This document shows positions 32,933-42,373 of a stretch of 48,239 nucleotides of DNA, in pieces. Position numbers and translations under genes: made by a program. Source of the DNA: Lachnospiraceae bacterium (GTDB lineage Bacteria > Bacillota > Clostridia > Lachnospirales > Lachnospiraceae); contig JAGASK010000024.1 in NCBI GenBank assembly GCA_017621815.1, forward strand, positions 1 to 48,239, written 5' to 3'. Under the pieces are notes generated by a model. The model saw only the letters and a program-made list of their open reading frames with translations, was not told the origin of the DNA and made no database searches. Position 1 is the first letter of the stretch; every line of letters starts with the position of its first letter.

Positions 32933-35900
32933 CCTCTGTTCTTTCCTCTCCTTTCTCTTCATAAAGAGGCAGGCGTATTCTTTCCGTCCTGCTGCCGAAT
33001 CCCGGCTTCAGATAGCCTGTTCCCGGCATTTCCCACTGGTTCATCTGGTGATAGCCCAAATCATCAAAGGAAAGCATTCTCTGATTGCCGGGATTGCCTC
33101 CCAAATGAATTCCCCATTGACGGCTTATCATCGTTTCAAATACAGGTGTTCCCAAAGCTTCCATTTCCCTGCCCGGCGTCTGCAGTGCAATAACAGGCAG
33201 CAGTCTGTTTTCTTTTATCAGCTCTTCCATACTTTCCTTTACTGCCAGAATTTCCTCTTTACAGCCGTCCATCATACGGGAAAAATCCGTAAGTTCGCAG
33301 ATGCAAAGGCAGCTTTTCACTGTGCGGTTATGTTGTTTTACATACTGCTGATACCATTTTGCAAATTCCTTCTCATCCGTAATAATGTGCAGCAGCTTTC
33401 CTGTGTTTTCCCTGTCCGCAACTCTTTTTACCTGCTCCGATATGATATGCTTTCTGTCAAAAAGCACTGTCTCCGTTTTCTGTTTCCACATCCCATGTAT
33501 CATACAAAGCAGCAGATTTCTTTTTCCCGTCTGTACCCCTCCCGAAATCAGGAAGAAAAAGCCCTCTTTTATGGAAAGTGTTCTTATATAACCGCTCTTT
33601 TCTTCATAGCCGAGGGGTATCTCCCCGCAGCAGAAGTTTTCTGTATTTTTCCCTAAATCACAGAAACTGTTAAACAGGGAATGCCAGAACGGCTTTTCCG
33701 GTATCCGGGGAAACCTTTTCAAATCTTTTATTCCTGCATAAGTCTCCGTCAGGCTTTCACACAGTTCTTCCACCCTGCGTATCCGCAGATAATCATCCTC
33801 TTCCCCTGCCGGTAAAGGCACCTGAAATTCCAGAATTCTCTCCTCTATTCTGCAAAGCCCCCTTCCCTTTACATTTTCCTTCGGCCACAAAGACAGCTGA
33901 TACCTGCGTAAAACATCCCCATACTGAAATCTGTCACTCATTTCCAGCGAAAAGGTTGTCTTTATCTTCTCAAACAGTTTCCCCGGAATTTCTCCTGTCC
34001 CCACATTCAATGCAGTAATCATTAAATAAATTCCGTAATTAATCCCTTCCCCTGCCATTCTCTCCATCAGAGGCTGATACTTATCCTCCGTCATCTGCCG
34101 GAAACCGCCATAATTATCAACAATGAAAAATACAAAAGCATGGTTTTCCGCTGCATGTTTCCGATACTGCAGAAAATTGATTCCCTTGAATGCCTTTTTC
34201 CTTTTTTCCAGAAGTCGCTCTGCATGATAAAAAAAGCATTCCGCATCCTCCTTTCGTTTCATATTTCCAAGGCAGTGAGGCATGTTTTCGTAACAATTCA
34301 CCCCAGCATTGTCAGAAGCCAGAATAAGAAACTGTACCTGCCCCGGAGTATATTTTGTACACAGCTGCCACAGTATTGTCTGCAAAAATGTACTTTTTCC
34401 TGTGGCGGGAGCACCGCACAAAGATAAATGACCGTCCGCCTCAGGATTATAAAACAGCGGATATTGTTCCTGTTTTTCAGGGTCATCGCATACGCCGGGA
34501 CAGATAACAATATTGCCTTCCGTATTGCCGGATTCCTCTATTCCTGTCTCTTCCAGAAAAAGCTTTTCGGGAAGCTCCGGCATCCACAGCTTTTTGGCGC
34601 TTCCGCTTCCGGTCTGCTCTGCCGTCCGGCATATATAATCCGTAACTGCCTGAAGCTGGGTGGGGTGCTTTTCCGCTTTTGTCCGGTTTACGGCACTTCT
34701 TTTTCCCGTTCCTGCAACCATGTAAACAGCATCCTTTGGCTGCTTTGTGCCGTCATATTCTTCTCCGCTGTAGCCTGCCTGAAAAAGCTCATACATTTCA
34801 TTGTTTCCCACCTGTATATAACATTGCCCCGCTCCCGTTAAATAAGCTGCTTCCGGCCTGTGCAGCATATCCATGCTGTCCTGTTTATCAGCCACCCGCA
34901 GGCACAGCCGGAATCTGGTATTGCTCCATATTTTGTCATCTACGGTTCCCGCCGGCTTTTGGGTTGCCAGTATCAGATGTACGCCAAGGCTTCTTCCAAC
35001 CTGCGCCACACTGATAATTTCCTGCATGAATTCCGGCTCTTCCCTTTTCAGTTCAGCGAACTCATCCACTACCAGAATCAAATGAGGAACCGCTTCCGGC
35101 ACCTTTCCTTCCTTATACAGCCTTGTGTAATCCTCCACATGATTGACTCCCGAAAGGCTGAACAGTTCCTGTCTCCTTCGGTTTTCGCTTTTAATAGAAG
35201 CAAGGGCACGTTTGATTTGCCTGCCTGATAAATTGGATATGACCCCGGCACAATGGGGCAGGCTGCAAAGCACATTTCCCATACCTCCTCCCTTATAATC
35301 AATGATAAAGAAATTAATGTCCTCCGGACTGAAGGAAACTGCAAGGGATAACAGGTAAGTCTGCAGCAATTCACTTTTTCCGGAACCGGTTGTTCCGGCT
35401 ACAAGACCGTGAGGTCCGTGAAATTTTTCATGCACATCCAGGTAAACGATTCTGTCTCCGCATCCCATTCCCACAGGTACCCTGATTCTGTCTGCCGTCC
35501 TGTTTTTCTTCCACCTTCCGTAACAGTTAAGCTCTTCTATCTCATTACAGGAATACAAATCCAGGAAAGAGACTTTCTCTCTTCGTTCTTCGCCCTGTCC
35601 GCTGTTTTGCATCTTTAAATCCGCCAATTTACGCATATAGCTTTCCGTTTGCTCCAGACTGCAGGTTTCCAGCATAATTTTCCTTTTGGAAATCCCTTCT
35701 TTTTCATAACAGATGATTTCTTCTTTTTCCTTATCCTTAATAACAAGATACTGACAGTCCCCCGGAATCGCTTCCCTGTCTCTGTGTAAAAACAAAGTAC
35801 AGACCCGGTTTTCCCTGCTTTCCGCCAACAATTCCAAAAGCCCTTCTCCCTTAACCAGCTCCTGATTTGCCGCTGCCAAAACATAAAATTCCTGGTTGTG

Positions 35901-37493
35901 CCCTTTTTCCGATTGGCTTTCCTTTTGCAATTCCCTTATCAGTTCCGGAAGTATTTCTCCCGCTTCTTTTTCATTTCCCGCCAGAAGACGCAGCTTTCTT
36001 CCGTTTTTCCAGACATGGGGCAGCCATTTGATGCAATCTGCGATTCTCCTTTCCTCCGGCTTTTTTTCATCATAAAAGAATGCTATTTTCATTTCCTGAA
36101 AGCTGTAACAGGCCGCCATCTGAACAAGTGCCTGCAGGAAAACAGGATATATCAGGCTTCCTGCAAAGCCTGCAGACCTCACTTTCCGCAAATCAAATCC
36201 TACGGGAACATCCGGCAGCATACAGTATTTATCCGCAAGGGCAAACGCTTCCTGCATCAGCGAATCCGCATTTAATTCCCTGTTTACATTCCCGCTTTTT
36301 ATTACTATTTGAAAAGGAATTTCTCCAAGACCCAGCCTTACAAACATACAGTCCTTCTGCCCTGTATTCCGGTTCCAGAATATTTTTCCTTCCGCTGCGA
36401 AATAGCTTTGACAGGAAGGAAAGTTATGCAGTAATGCCGATTGATTTTCTTTCAGACGCACAGACAGATATTGCTCCGTCTTTGCGAGATATTCTCTATA
36501 GACTTCTTTTCTTCTTATGATTTCCTTTTGACTGACCTTCTTTTTATATACATGATTGATTATTCCCCAAAAAACACTGAATACGGCTGTAGAAATTGTC
36601 ATAATAATTGATAATTTATAATATTCCGCCCCGGTCTGCCCCAGTATGGCGCCGCCAAATGAAGCCATCAGAAGCATTGGTATTGTCATCGTTATTGCCG
36701 GTCCGAGGGACAAAACAAGAGGAGTGCCCCTTTGTATTCTTTCGGTTTCCGGCATGGCAAGCTCCAGTTCTCCTTTGTGAAGGGGCTTTTCCTCAGCAGA
36801 CATTTCCTTAATCCCGCTTTCCCCGGCTGATATTTCTGCCGCATTTTCCTGTGCTATAAGCGGAAGCACATATTTTCCTTCCGCCGTCCTTAAGGTACCG
36901 TAAAAATAAGTACATACAAGAAGCTCCTGCAGATACAAAAGCGTCAGTCCCCAAAGCTCAATGAAATCGCCTCTTTTTAAGATACACTTTTTCACTGCTT
37001 TTCCGTTGACATACAGGCCTGCCTGTTCTCTTTTGTCTCTTTTTTCCCCGCAGCTTTCCAATATCCAGTTTTCATCTTCTCTGTAAATGCGAATATGCCT
37101 GGGAAGGATAAAGGAAAAACATTCATAAAATATTTCATTTTGAAATGCGCTTCCTGCATTAACTTCCGACTTCTTATAAAGCAGTATTCTTCCACAGGGC
37201 AAAAGTTCCGTCCTGCCTCTTGAAATCACCAGTATAACACCTTCACCCGCTTCCGTTTTCAGCGTAAAAAAACTGTTTTCGGAAACAACAGTCTGATTCA
37301 GTTTCCATACCTGTCCTTCTTTTTCCAAAACAAAAACTGCAGGATACGCCGTGTGAAGCCTTTCCGCTGATATTGCAATACGCCGTCTTTCTCCCGGATA
37401 AAACATTATTTTTTCATGCATACTGATTTCTCCGGTATAAAAATGTAAAAATACAGTCAGCCCATTCTCTTTTTGACTCCGGGCATTTGACAA
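32895..37493 (-). CDS. essC: Type VII secretion ATPase EssC/YukB
   Basis: A 1532-residue protein with the complete EssC layout: two FHA-like domains (about 10-105 and 110-205), two membrane helices (~258-312), then three FtsK/SpoIIIE ATPase modules. Module 1 has an intact Walker A (GTTGSGKSE, 700-708) and Walker B (ILVVDEFAE). Module 2 has GAPATGKST (1027-1035) and FFIVDNYG. Module 3 is degenerate (GGVQTGKRN, CICELTD). EssC is the motor and channel core that recruits WXG100 and LXG-type substrates. The start appears to be TTG at 37493 with GGGAGG nine bases upstream; ATG 24 codons later is an alternative. It heads the operon. Confidence 0.93.
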   Translation of the reverse strand: MSNARSQKENGLTVFLHFYTGEISMHEKIMFYPGERRRIAISAERLHTAYPAVFVLEKEGQVWKLNQTVVSENSFFTLKTEAGEGVILVISRGRTELLPCGRILLYKKSEVNAGSAFQNEIFYECFSFILPRHIRIYREDENWILESCGEKRDKREQAGLYVNGKAVKKCILKRGDFIELWGLTLLYLQELLVCTYFYGTLRTAEGKYVLPLIAQENAAEISAGESGIKEMSAEEKPLHKGELELAMPETERIQRGTPLVLSLGPAITMTIPMLLMASFGGAILGQTGAEYYKLSIIMTISTAVFSVFWGIINHVYKKKVSQKEIIRRKEVYREYLAKTEQYLSVRLKENQSALLHNFPSCQSYFAAEGKIFWNRNTGQKDCMFVRLGLGEIPFQIVIKSGNVNRELNADSLMQEAFALADKYCMLPDVPVGFDLRKVRSAGFAGSLIYPVFLQALVQMAACYSFQEMKIAFFYDEKKPEERRIADCIKWLPHVWKNGRKLRLLAGNEKEAGEILPELIRELQKESQSEKGHNQEFYVLAAANQELVKGEGLLELLAESRENRVCTLFLHRDREAIPGDCQYLVIKDKEKEEIICYEKEGISKRKIMLETCSLEQTESYMRKLADLKMQNSGQGEERREKVSFLDLYSCNEIEELNCYGRWKKNRTADRIRVPVGMGCGDRIVYLDVHEKFHGPHGLVAGTTGSGKSELLQTYLLSLAVSFSPEDINFFIIDYKGGGMGNVLCSLPHCAGVISNLSGRQIKRALASIKSENRRRQELFSLSGVNHVEDYTRLYKEGKVPEAVPHLILVVDEFAELKREEPEFMQEIISVAQVGRSLGVHLILATQKPAGTVDDKIWSNTRFRLCLRVADKQDSMDMLHRPEAAYLTGAGQCYIQVGNNEMYELFQAGYSGEEYDGTKQPKDAVYMVAGTGKRSAVNRTKAEKHPTQLQAVTDYICRTAEQTGSGSAKKLWMPELPEKLFLEETGIEESGNTEGNIVICPGVCDDPEKQEQYPLFYNPEADGHLSLCGAPATGKSTFLQTILWQLCTKYTPGQVQFLILASDNAGVNCYENMPHCLGNMKRKEDAECFFYHAERLLEKRKKAFKGINFLQYRKHAAENHAFVFFIVDNYGGFRQMTEDKYQPLMERMAGEGINYGIYLMITALNVGTGEIPGKLFEKIKTTFSLEMSDRFQYGDVLRRYQLSLWPKENVKGRGLCRIEERILEFQVPLPAGEEDDYLRIRRVEELCESLTETYAGIKDLKRFPRIPEKPFWHSLFNSFCDLGKNTENFCCGEIPLGYEEKSGYIRTLSIKEGFFFLISGGVQTGKRNLLLCMIHGMWKQKTETVLFDRKHIISEQVKRVADRENTGKLLHIITDEKEFAKWYQQYVKQHNRTVKSCLCICELTDFSRMMDGCKEEILAVKESMEELIKENRLLPVIALQTPGREMEALGTPVFETMISRQWGIHLGGNPGNQRMLSFDDLGYHQMNQWEMPGTGYLKPGFGSRTERIRLPLYEEKGEERTEDDFSGYICPGSK

Positions 37494-37661
37494 ACTTATA
37501 CGCCTCCCTTCAACGCCTGCGCAACATCTGAATCATTGCAAAACAACAAGCTGTGGAAATATTCAGATACTATTTTTTTTAGCTGATGGATAATTTCTGA
37601 ATTCTTAAGATACAACAGAAAGTACTCTCAAATTATTAAAGAATTATTTTGAAGTGAACTT

Positions 37662-37690
37662 ATCGTAGCAGATTTGTATTCTGCTGTCAA
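37662..37690 (-). promoter_or_regulatory. Promoter of the type VII operon with internal dyad
   Basis: Minus strand: TTGACA (37690-37685), 17-base spacer, TACGAT (37667-37662). The spacer carries AGCAGA/TCTGCT arms (37667-37672 and 37680-37685), a 6-base inverted repeat spaced by 7, between the two hexamers. It is a good candidate operator. Transcription would leave a leader of about 160 bases before essC. Confidence 0.6.
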
Positions 37691-37763
37691 TGACCTTTGT
37701 AAAACTTTATACTTTATTTCAATTATTTATACTTTTTTAATAAACAACCTGTACCGGCTTTAA

Positions 37764-37785
37764 CGGCGCCCTGCAAAGGGCGCCG
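37764..37785. terminator. GC-rich hairpin after the ZIP gene
   Basis: CGGCGCCCT (37764-37772), loop GCAA, AGGGCGCCG (37777-37785): a perfect 9-base stem just past the ZIP stop. A T-rich run lies only further downstream, so the termination strength is uncertain. Confidence 0.55.
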
Positions 37786-37798
37786 CACAGCTTTGAGT

Positions 37799-38593
37799 TT
37801 AACCCAATGCCACATCCAGAATCATCATAATCAGGAAGCCTGCCATTACCCCCACTGTTCCCAGGTTGGAATGCTCCCCCTGATTTGCTTCCGGTATCAG
37901 CTCTTCCACCACCACATAAATCATGGCGCCTGCCGCAAAAGCCAGAAGCCATGGCATATAAGGGGAAATAAAAGCAGCTATCAATGTAATTCCCACACCG
38001 AAAATAAGCTCTACTATCCCCGATAGGCTGCCGAACGCAAATGCCTTAAACCGGCTCATGCCCTCCTGCCTTAAGGGCAGGGAAATCGCTGCGCCTTCCG
38101 GGAAATTCTGAATACCGATGCCCATGGCAAGGGCAAAAGCTGCCGCATAAAGGGAAGCATCTTCCGGATGCTGGGCCGCCATGGCAAAGGCAAGGCCTAC
38201 TGCCATTCCTTCCGGTATGTTATGAAGCGTTACCGCCAAAATTAATAATGTTGTTCTTCTGAAAGAAGAATGCAGACCTTCCGCATGTGACTCTCCCAGG
38301 TGAAGATGGGGCATGAGAAAATCAAGCAGCATTAAAAAGATGCCTCCGAATACAAAGCCTCCCGCTGCCGGTACCCAGCCGATTCCTCCGTCTTCCACAG
38401 TCTGGTCTATTGCCGGTATTAAAAGCGACCACACTGATGCCGCTATCATAACGCCTGCTGCAAAGCCCAAAAATGCTCTTTGAATATTCTGACCCATTTC
38501 TTTTTTAAAAATGAATACTACGCTGGCGCCAAGGGCAGTCATAAAAAAGGTAAAACCTGTTCCCGCTGCCGCCCACATAATTGCCTGATTCAT
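37799..38593 (-). CDS. ZIP-family metal transporter
   Basis: The 264-residue protein has eight hydrophobic helices with the ZIP metal-site motifs HNIPEGMAVG (helix IV) and IQNFPEGAAIS (helix V), and a His-containing loop (MPHLHLGESHAEG). It should import Zn(II) or another divalent metal across the plasma membrane. It is monocistronic. With the COG0523 operon at the left end it shows active zinc management, though the two loci are 34 kb apart. GGAAAGAGGT precedes the ATG. Confidence 0.9.
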   Translation of the reverse strand: MNQAIMWAAAGTGFTFFMTALGASVVFIFKKEMGQNIQRAFLGFAAGVMIAASVWSLLIPAIDQTVEDGGIGWVPAAGGFVFGGIFLMLLDFLMPHLHLGESHAEGLHSSFRRTTLLILAVTLHNIPEGMAVGLAFAMAAQHPEDASLYAAAFALAMGIGIQNFPEGAAISLPLRQEGMSRFKAFAFGSLSGIVELIFGVGITLIAAFISPYMPWLLAFAAGAMIYVVVEELIPEANQGEHSNLGTVGVMAGFLIMMILDVALG

Positions 38594-38617
38594 ATGTTAC
38601 CTCTTTCCAGCATCCCT

Positions 38618-38633
38618 GCATTTCCGGAAATGC
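38618..38633. promoter_or_regulatory. Perfect palindrome in the ZIP leader
   Basis: GCATTTCCGGAAATGC is a 16-base perfect palindrome, 25 bases upstream of the ZIP start codon. It could be an operator. It does not match a Zur box. Confidence 0.35.
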
Positions 38634-38802
38634 TTTTCTTGTAATATTAATATACCCCGTATATAAATTTTGAGCCTGGCAGATTTATTTTATCATAGAC
38701 GACAGATAAAAAGAATGCTACAATTTAGTAAAAATCTATCAATAATACTGTGTTCATTCAGCAAAGTACATAATGCAGTCTGAACAATATGGGAAAATTA
38801 TT

Positions 38803-39576
38803 ATGACAAATCAGGAAATATTGCAAATAGCCATGCAGCAGTCCGCCTATGACTGCTGCTGCGAACCGGAAGACTTCTGTAAAGAAACGAATATAGTAGT
38901 AACATCTAAAAAAAACCGAAAGGCCCGTAAATATTTATCACTCCCCTTTGACTGCAATCTGGTCTCCTATGGAAACAATATTGTAGCCTCCGCAAGTGAA
39001 ACTTTATCACCGATTGTGGAAAAATATATCAACAGTTATCCTGTGGAGCACTGCTTTGAAACACCGAATTTCCATGTTTTCAACGACAGGCTTCAGGAAA
39101 AGGGCTTCCGTCTCTGCTTTATGGCCGAATATTTTCTTCCCGACATCAATCAATTAAAAAAGCTCCCCAGCAAATATGAGATACGCATTCTTCATCAGAC
39201 AGATTTTGCAGGTTTATATACTCCCCAATGGAGCAATGCCCTTTGTAAAAAGAGAAAACGCCTGGATATTCTCGGTGCAGGTGCATATGACAAAGGGAAA
39301 CTGGTCGGTCTTGCCGGCTGCAGCGCCGACTGTGAAACTATGTATCAGATCGGCATTGATGTCCTGCCGGATTACAGAAGAGAAGGTATTGCAAGCGCCC
39401 TGACAAGCGCTTTGGCCCTGGAAATTATATCCTTAAACAAAGTACCTTTTTACTGCGCTGCATGGTCCAATATCAAATCCGTAAGAAACGCCCTAAAAAG
39501 CGGATTCCGCCCTGCCTGGGTTGAACTTACGGCAAAAAGCTCTCAATTTGTTAACAGAATAAACGGACATATTTAA
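38803..39576 (+). CDS. GNAT-family N-acetyltransferase
   Basis: About 257 residues from the ATG at 38803 (an ATG ten codons upstream is possible; both ribosome sites are weak). The C-terminal half holds the GNAT core: YQIGIDVLPDYRREGIASAL is the acetyl-CoA-binding motif A, followed by PFYCAAWSNIKSVRNALKSGF. The N-terminal ~130 residues match the extension of clostridial GNATs beginning MTNQEILQIAMQQSA. The substrate is unknown. It converges on kdgK with a shared terminator. Confidence 0.82.
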   Translation: MTNQEILQIAMQQSAYDCCCEPEDFCKETNIVVTSKKNRKARKYLSLPFDCNLVSYGNNIVASASETLSPIVEKYINSYPVEHCFETPNFHVFNDRLQEKGFRLCFMAEYFLPDINQLKKLPSKYEIRILHQTDFAGLYTPQWSNALCKKRKRLDILGAGAYDKGKLVGLAGCSADCETMYQIGIDVLPDYRREGIASALTSALALEIISLNKVPFYCAAWSNIKSVRNALKSGFRPAWVELTAKSSQFVNRINGHI

Positions 39577-39609
39577 GGCGCCATGGTCAGAAACCATGAC
39601 GCCTTTTTA
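39575..39609. terminator. Terminator between the GNAT and kdgK genes
   Basis: AAGGCG, then ATGGT and ACCAT around a short loop, then CGCCTTTTT: a two-part stem with T-run on plus. It overlaps the GNAT stop and lies 20 bases from the kdgK stop. Confidence 0.75.
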
Positions 39610-39628
39610 TCCGTGACAACAGCTGCAA

Positions 39629-40660
39629 TTATCTCTGTACACGTCCTGAAGCATCTCCGCCTGCCAGAGTCTCAACTTCTTTTCTGGATACCAGATTGAA
39701 ATCTCCGGGAATCGTATGCTTAAGTGCGGATGCTGCTACGCCGAATTCAAGAGCGGCCTTAAAATCCTTACCGTCTACCATACCGCAGATAACGCCGCCG
39801 GCAAAGGAATCACCGCCGCCTACACGGTCAACGATAGGGCTGATTCTGTATTCTCTGGAATGATAGAATTCCTTTGTATCTCTTGAGTAAATGCATGCTG
39901 ACCAGCCGTTATCGGAAGCTGAATGGCTTACACGCAGGGAAGATACACAATATTCAAAGTTGAATTTGTCTACCATTTGCTCAAAGATTGACTTATAGCC
40001 TGCAAGCTCTAATTCTCCGCTTGTTACATCTGTTTCGCCGGGTTTAAATCCAAGCACCAGTTCAGCGTCTTCTTCATTTCCGATACATACATCAACATAC
40101 TGCATCAGATTTGTCATAACCTTCTGCGCCTTTTCGGAAGACCATAATTTCTTACGGAAGTTAAGGTCAACAGAAACCTTTACACCATGCTTCTTAGCAG
40201 CAATCAAAGCCTTTTCCGTAAGCTCAGCGGCACTGTCAGATACAGCAGGAGTAATACCTGTAAAATGGAACCAGTCTGCATCCTTAAAGATATCATCAAA
40301 ATCGAAGTCCGCTTCAGTAGCTGTGGAAATGGAGGAATGTGCCCTGTCATAAACAACCTTGGAAGGTCTCATTGCGGAACCGGTCTCCAGGAAATAAATA
40401 CCAAGTCTTTCGCCGCATTTTGCAATGTGGTTTGTAGCAACATTATATTTTCTGAGAGCTGCAACGGCACATTCACCGATTTCATTGTCAGGAACTGCAG
40501 TTACGAATTCTGCATCATGACCATAGTTTGCCAAAGATACAGCAACGTTTGCTTCACCGCCGCCATAGTTAATATCAAATTCATCTGCCTGGATAAATTT
40601 CTCATTATTAGGGGTAGATAATCTGAGCATGATTTCGCCCATTGTAACAACTTTTGCCAT
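39629..40660 (-). CDS. kdgK: 2-dehydro-3-deoxygluconate kinase (PfkB family)
   Basis: The 343-residue PfkB/ribokinase-family protein has GGGEANVAVSLA near residue 33 and DRVGGGDSFAGG (PfkB signature 2, catalytic Asp) near the C-terminus. In this operon it should phosphorylate 2-keto-3-deoxygluconate to KDPG for the aldolase encoded upstream. AAAGGA precedes the ATG. It is the last gene of the kduI-kduD-dhuI-kdgA-kdgK operon, 54 bases after kdgA. Confidence 0.88.
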   Translation of the reverse strand: MAKVVTMGEIMLRLSTPNNEKFIQADEFDINYGGGEANVAVSLANYGHDAEFVTAVPDNEIGECAVAALRKYNVATNHIAKCGERLGIYFLETGSAMRPSKVVYDRAHSSISTATEADFDFDDIFKDADWFHFTGITPAVSDSAAELTEKALIAAKKHGVKVSVDLNFRKKLWSSEKAQKVMTNLMQYVDVCIGNEEDAELVLGFKPGETDVTSGELELAGYKSIFEQMVDKFNFEYCVSSLRVSHSASDNGWSACIYSRDTKEFYHSREYRISPIVDRVGGGDSFAGGVICGMVDGKDFKAALEFGVAASALKHTIPGDFNLVSRKEVETLAGGDASGRVQR

Positions 40661-40714
40661 TTTATTTATTCCTTTCTTTCCCTTTTGGTTTTCTTGTTTT
40701 TCTTCCTCAAAATT

Positions 40715-41680
40715 CTACTTCTGCACTAAATGTACTGCAAAGCCGCCGATTTCTTCTTTCAGATAAATTGCCTTTAAAGCGCCTTTTGCATCTCTCTTTG
40801 CGGATTCCTCATTAAATTCCACGCCCAGAACTGTTGATAAATAATTAACTGCTCTTTCGATGTAATTGGTCCTTACCGCAATGTGTCCGTTCTTTCCAAG
40901 ATAAGGGCTCTTCATAACCTCAAGGGCTGTTCCCGCAAAAACAGAACTGTTTCCAGCCTTGGCAGGCATACCGAAGATAAATGCGAATCTGTTAGCTGCC
41001 TTTAATGCTTCCTCTTCGTTTTCAGCATTTACGCCGACATGTGCAAGTTCGAAGCCAAGCATAGTCTGAACTGCTTCCCTTGTAAGCTGCTCAATCTTAT
41101 CCCATTCTCCCGCATTGATCAAGTCACCGGGAACCATCCATGAACCGCCGCAGGCAATAATCTTATTGAAATCGAGATAAGAAGTTAAATTCTTTGCATT
41201 GATGCCGCCTGTAGGCATAAACTTCATATTTACATAAGGAGCTGCCATTGCTTTAATCTTTGCAAGTCCGCCTGACTGCTCTGCGGGGAAGAATTTAACA
41301 ACATCAAGTCCAAGCTCAATAGCAAGTTCAATATCGCTGGGGCTTGAAGTACCGGGTGTAATCGGCACGTTCTTTTCAATACAGTATTTAACAGTATTTG
41401 CATTAAGGCCCGGGCTGACAATAAACTTTGCGCCTGCCTCCACAGCTGCGTCTACCTGCGCTGCATTTAAAACAGTTCCTGCGCCCACACACATTTCAGG
41501 AAAATTTTCTGTCATAATTTTAATTGCTTCTGCTGCCGCATCTGTACGGAAAGTTACCTCTGCGCAGGGAAGTCCTCCTGCACACAACGCTTTTGCCAGA
41601 GGAAGCGCATCCTGCGCCCTGTCAATCTTAACAACCGGAACAATACCGATTTTGCTGATTTGTTCTAAAACTGCGTTCAT
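40715..41680 (-). CDS. kdgA: KDPG/KHG aldolase with VOC-like C-terminal extension
   Basis: From the ATG at 41680 (AAAGGAG upstream) it is 321 residues. The first ~205 are a KDPG aldolase barrel with E41 (EVTFRT), Schiff-base K129 (VVKFFPAE) and GGIN. It cleaves KDPG to pyruvate and glyceraldehyde-3-phosphate. The last ~110 residues (AHVGVNAENEEEALKAA ... GHIAVRTNYIERAVNYL ... GGFAVHLVQK) resemble a vicinal-oxygen-chelate/glyoxalase-like domain, absent in most KdgA proteins but seen in some Clostridia. Its function here is unknown. Confidence 0.88.
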   Translation of the reverse strand: MNAVLEQISKIGIVPVVKIDRAQDALPLAKALCAGGLPCAEVTFRTDAAAEAIKIMTENFPEMCVGAGTVLNAAQVDAAVEAGAKFIVSPGLNANTVKYCIEKNVPITPGTSSPSDIELAIELGLDVVKFFPAEQSGGLAKIKAMAAPYVNMKFMPTGGINAKNLTSYLDFNKIIACGGSWMVPGDLINAGEWDKIEQLTREAVQTMLGFELAHVGVNAENEEEALKAANRFAFIFGMPAKAGNSSVFAGTALEVMKSPYLGKNGHIAVRTNYIERAVNYLSTVLGVEFNEESAKRDAKGALKAIYLKEEIGGFAVHLVQK

Positions 41681-41717
41681 AGTTTTCTCCTTTATTCCTT
41701 TTTTTGAAGACTGCATT

Positions 41718-42356
41718 TTAACCGAGAATTTCCTTTACACATTCTGCCAGCTTATCGCACTTGCAGTTAGCAAAGAAATATTCCTGAAATTTTTCACCGG
41801 ATAAAGCGCCCTTAACAAGCTCTCTGTCAAGATTCTTAAGAATAGTTATCATATCTGTATGTGTAACTTCTTTTACTGCATCCAGAATCTTTTTATTTCT
41901 CTGCTCAGGCACCACTCTCTCTTTGGGATATCCGCCGCCGCCCGGCGCACAGAATAACTTTTCAAATATGTACTGGAGATTCAGCTCTCCGCCCCATCCG
42001 AAGTTTTCCGCAAACGGAAGGGCGATACAGTTGCCGTCATTTACCTGGGAAAACAAATATGCATCCAGTGGAGATGTAATATGCCCGCAAAGTACCTTGG
42101 GGAAGGAATTACATGCAAGCATAGCGCCTTCACCTGTTCCGCATCCTGTAATGACAAAATCAGCTGCTCCGGAATTCAAAAGAACTGCTGCCAGAATGCC
42201 GTTCTGTACATAAGTAAGCTGATGTTCATCTTCTGCGGAATACATACCGTAATTAAATACTTCATGTCCCATGGGCTCAACCACCTGTTTTAAGGTGGTG
42301 CAAATCATTTCATTTTTTGCGGCCTGGCTGTTTTCATTAATTAATGCTATTTTCAT
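41718..42356 (-). CDS. RpiB/LacA/LacB-family isomerase, probable DhuI-type
   Basis: The 212-residue protein has the RpiB-family fold markers: the N-terminal KIALINENSQAAKN and GCGTGEGAMLACNSFP anion-hole loop, plus an extended C-terminus (~150-212) longer than RpiB itself. The length and context match DhuI, the RpiB-family isomerase that converts 4-deoxy-L-threo-5-hexosulose uronate in Streptococcus, where it accompanies DhuD (a KduD homologue). Here it sits between kduD and kdgA. It would duplicate the KduI reaction, so a different stereochemical or sugar specificity is possible. Confidence 0.75.
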   Translation of the reverse strand: MKIALINENSQAAKNEMICTTLKQVVEPMGHEVFNYGMYSAEDEHQLTYVQNGILAAVLLNSGAADFVITGCGTGEGAMLACNSFPKVLCGHITSPLDAYLFSQVNDGNCIALPFAENFGWGGELNLQYIFEKLFCAPGGGGYPKERVVPEQRNKKILDAVKEVTHTDMITILKNLDRELVKGALSGEKFQEYFFANCKCDKLAECVKEILG

Positions 42357-42373
42357 GTCTTTTCCCTTTCTGC

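Larger units (their letters stand above)
37494..37798. other. Gap between essC and ZIP genes
   Basis: This 305-base gap holds the essC promoter (37662-37690), an AT-rich leader and the hairpin at 37764-37785. No gene is evident. Confidence 0.5.

Noticed and set aside
33048-33656. 202-codon plus-strand ORF inside essC
   Set aside because: It is antisense to the third ATPase module of EssC; no motif.
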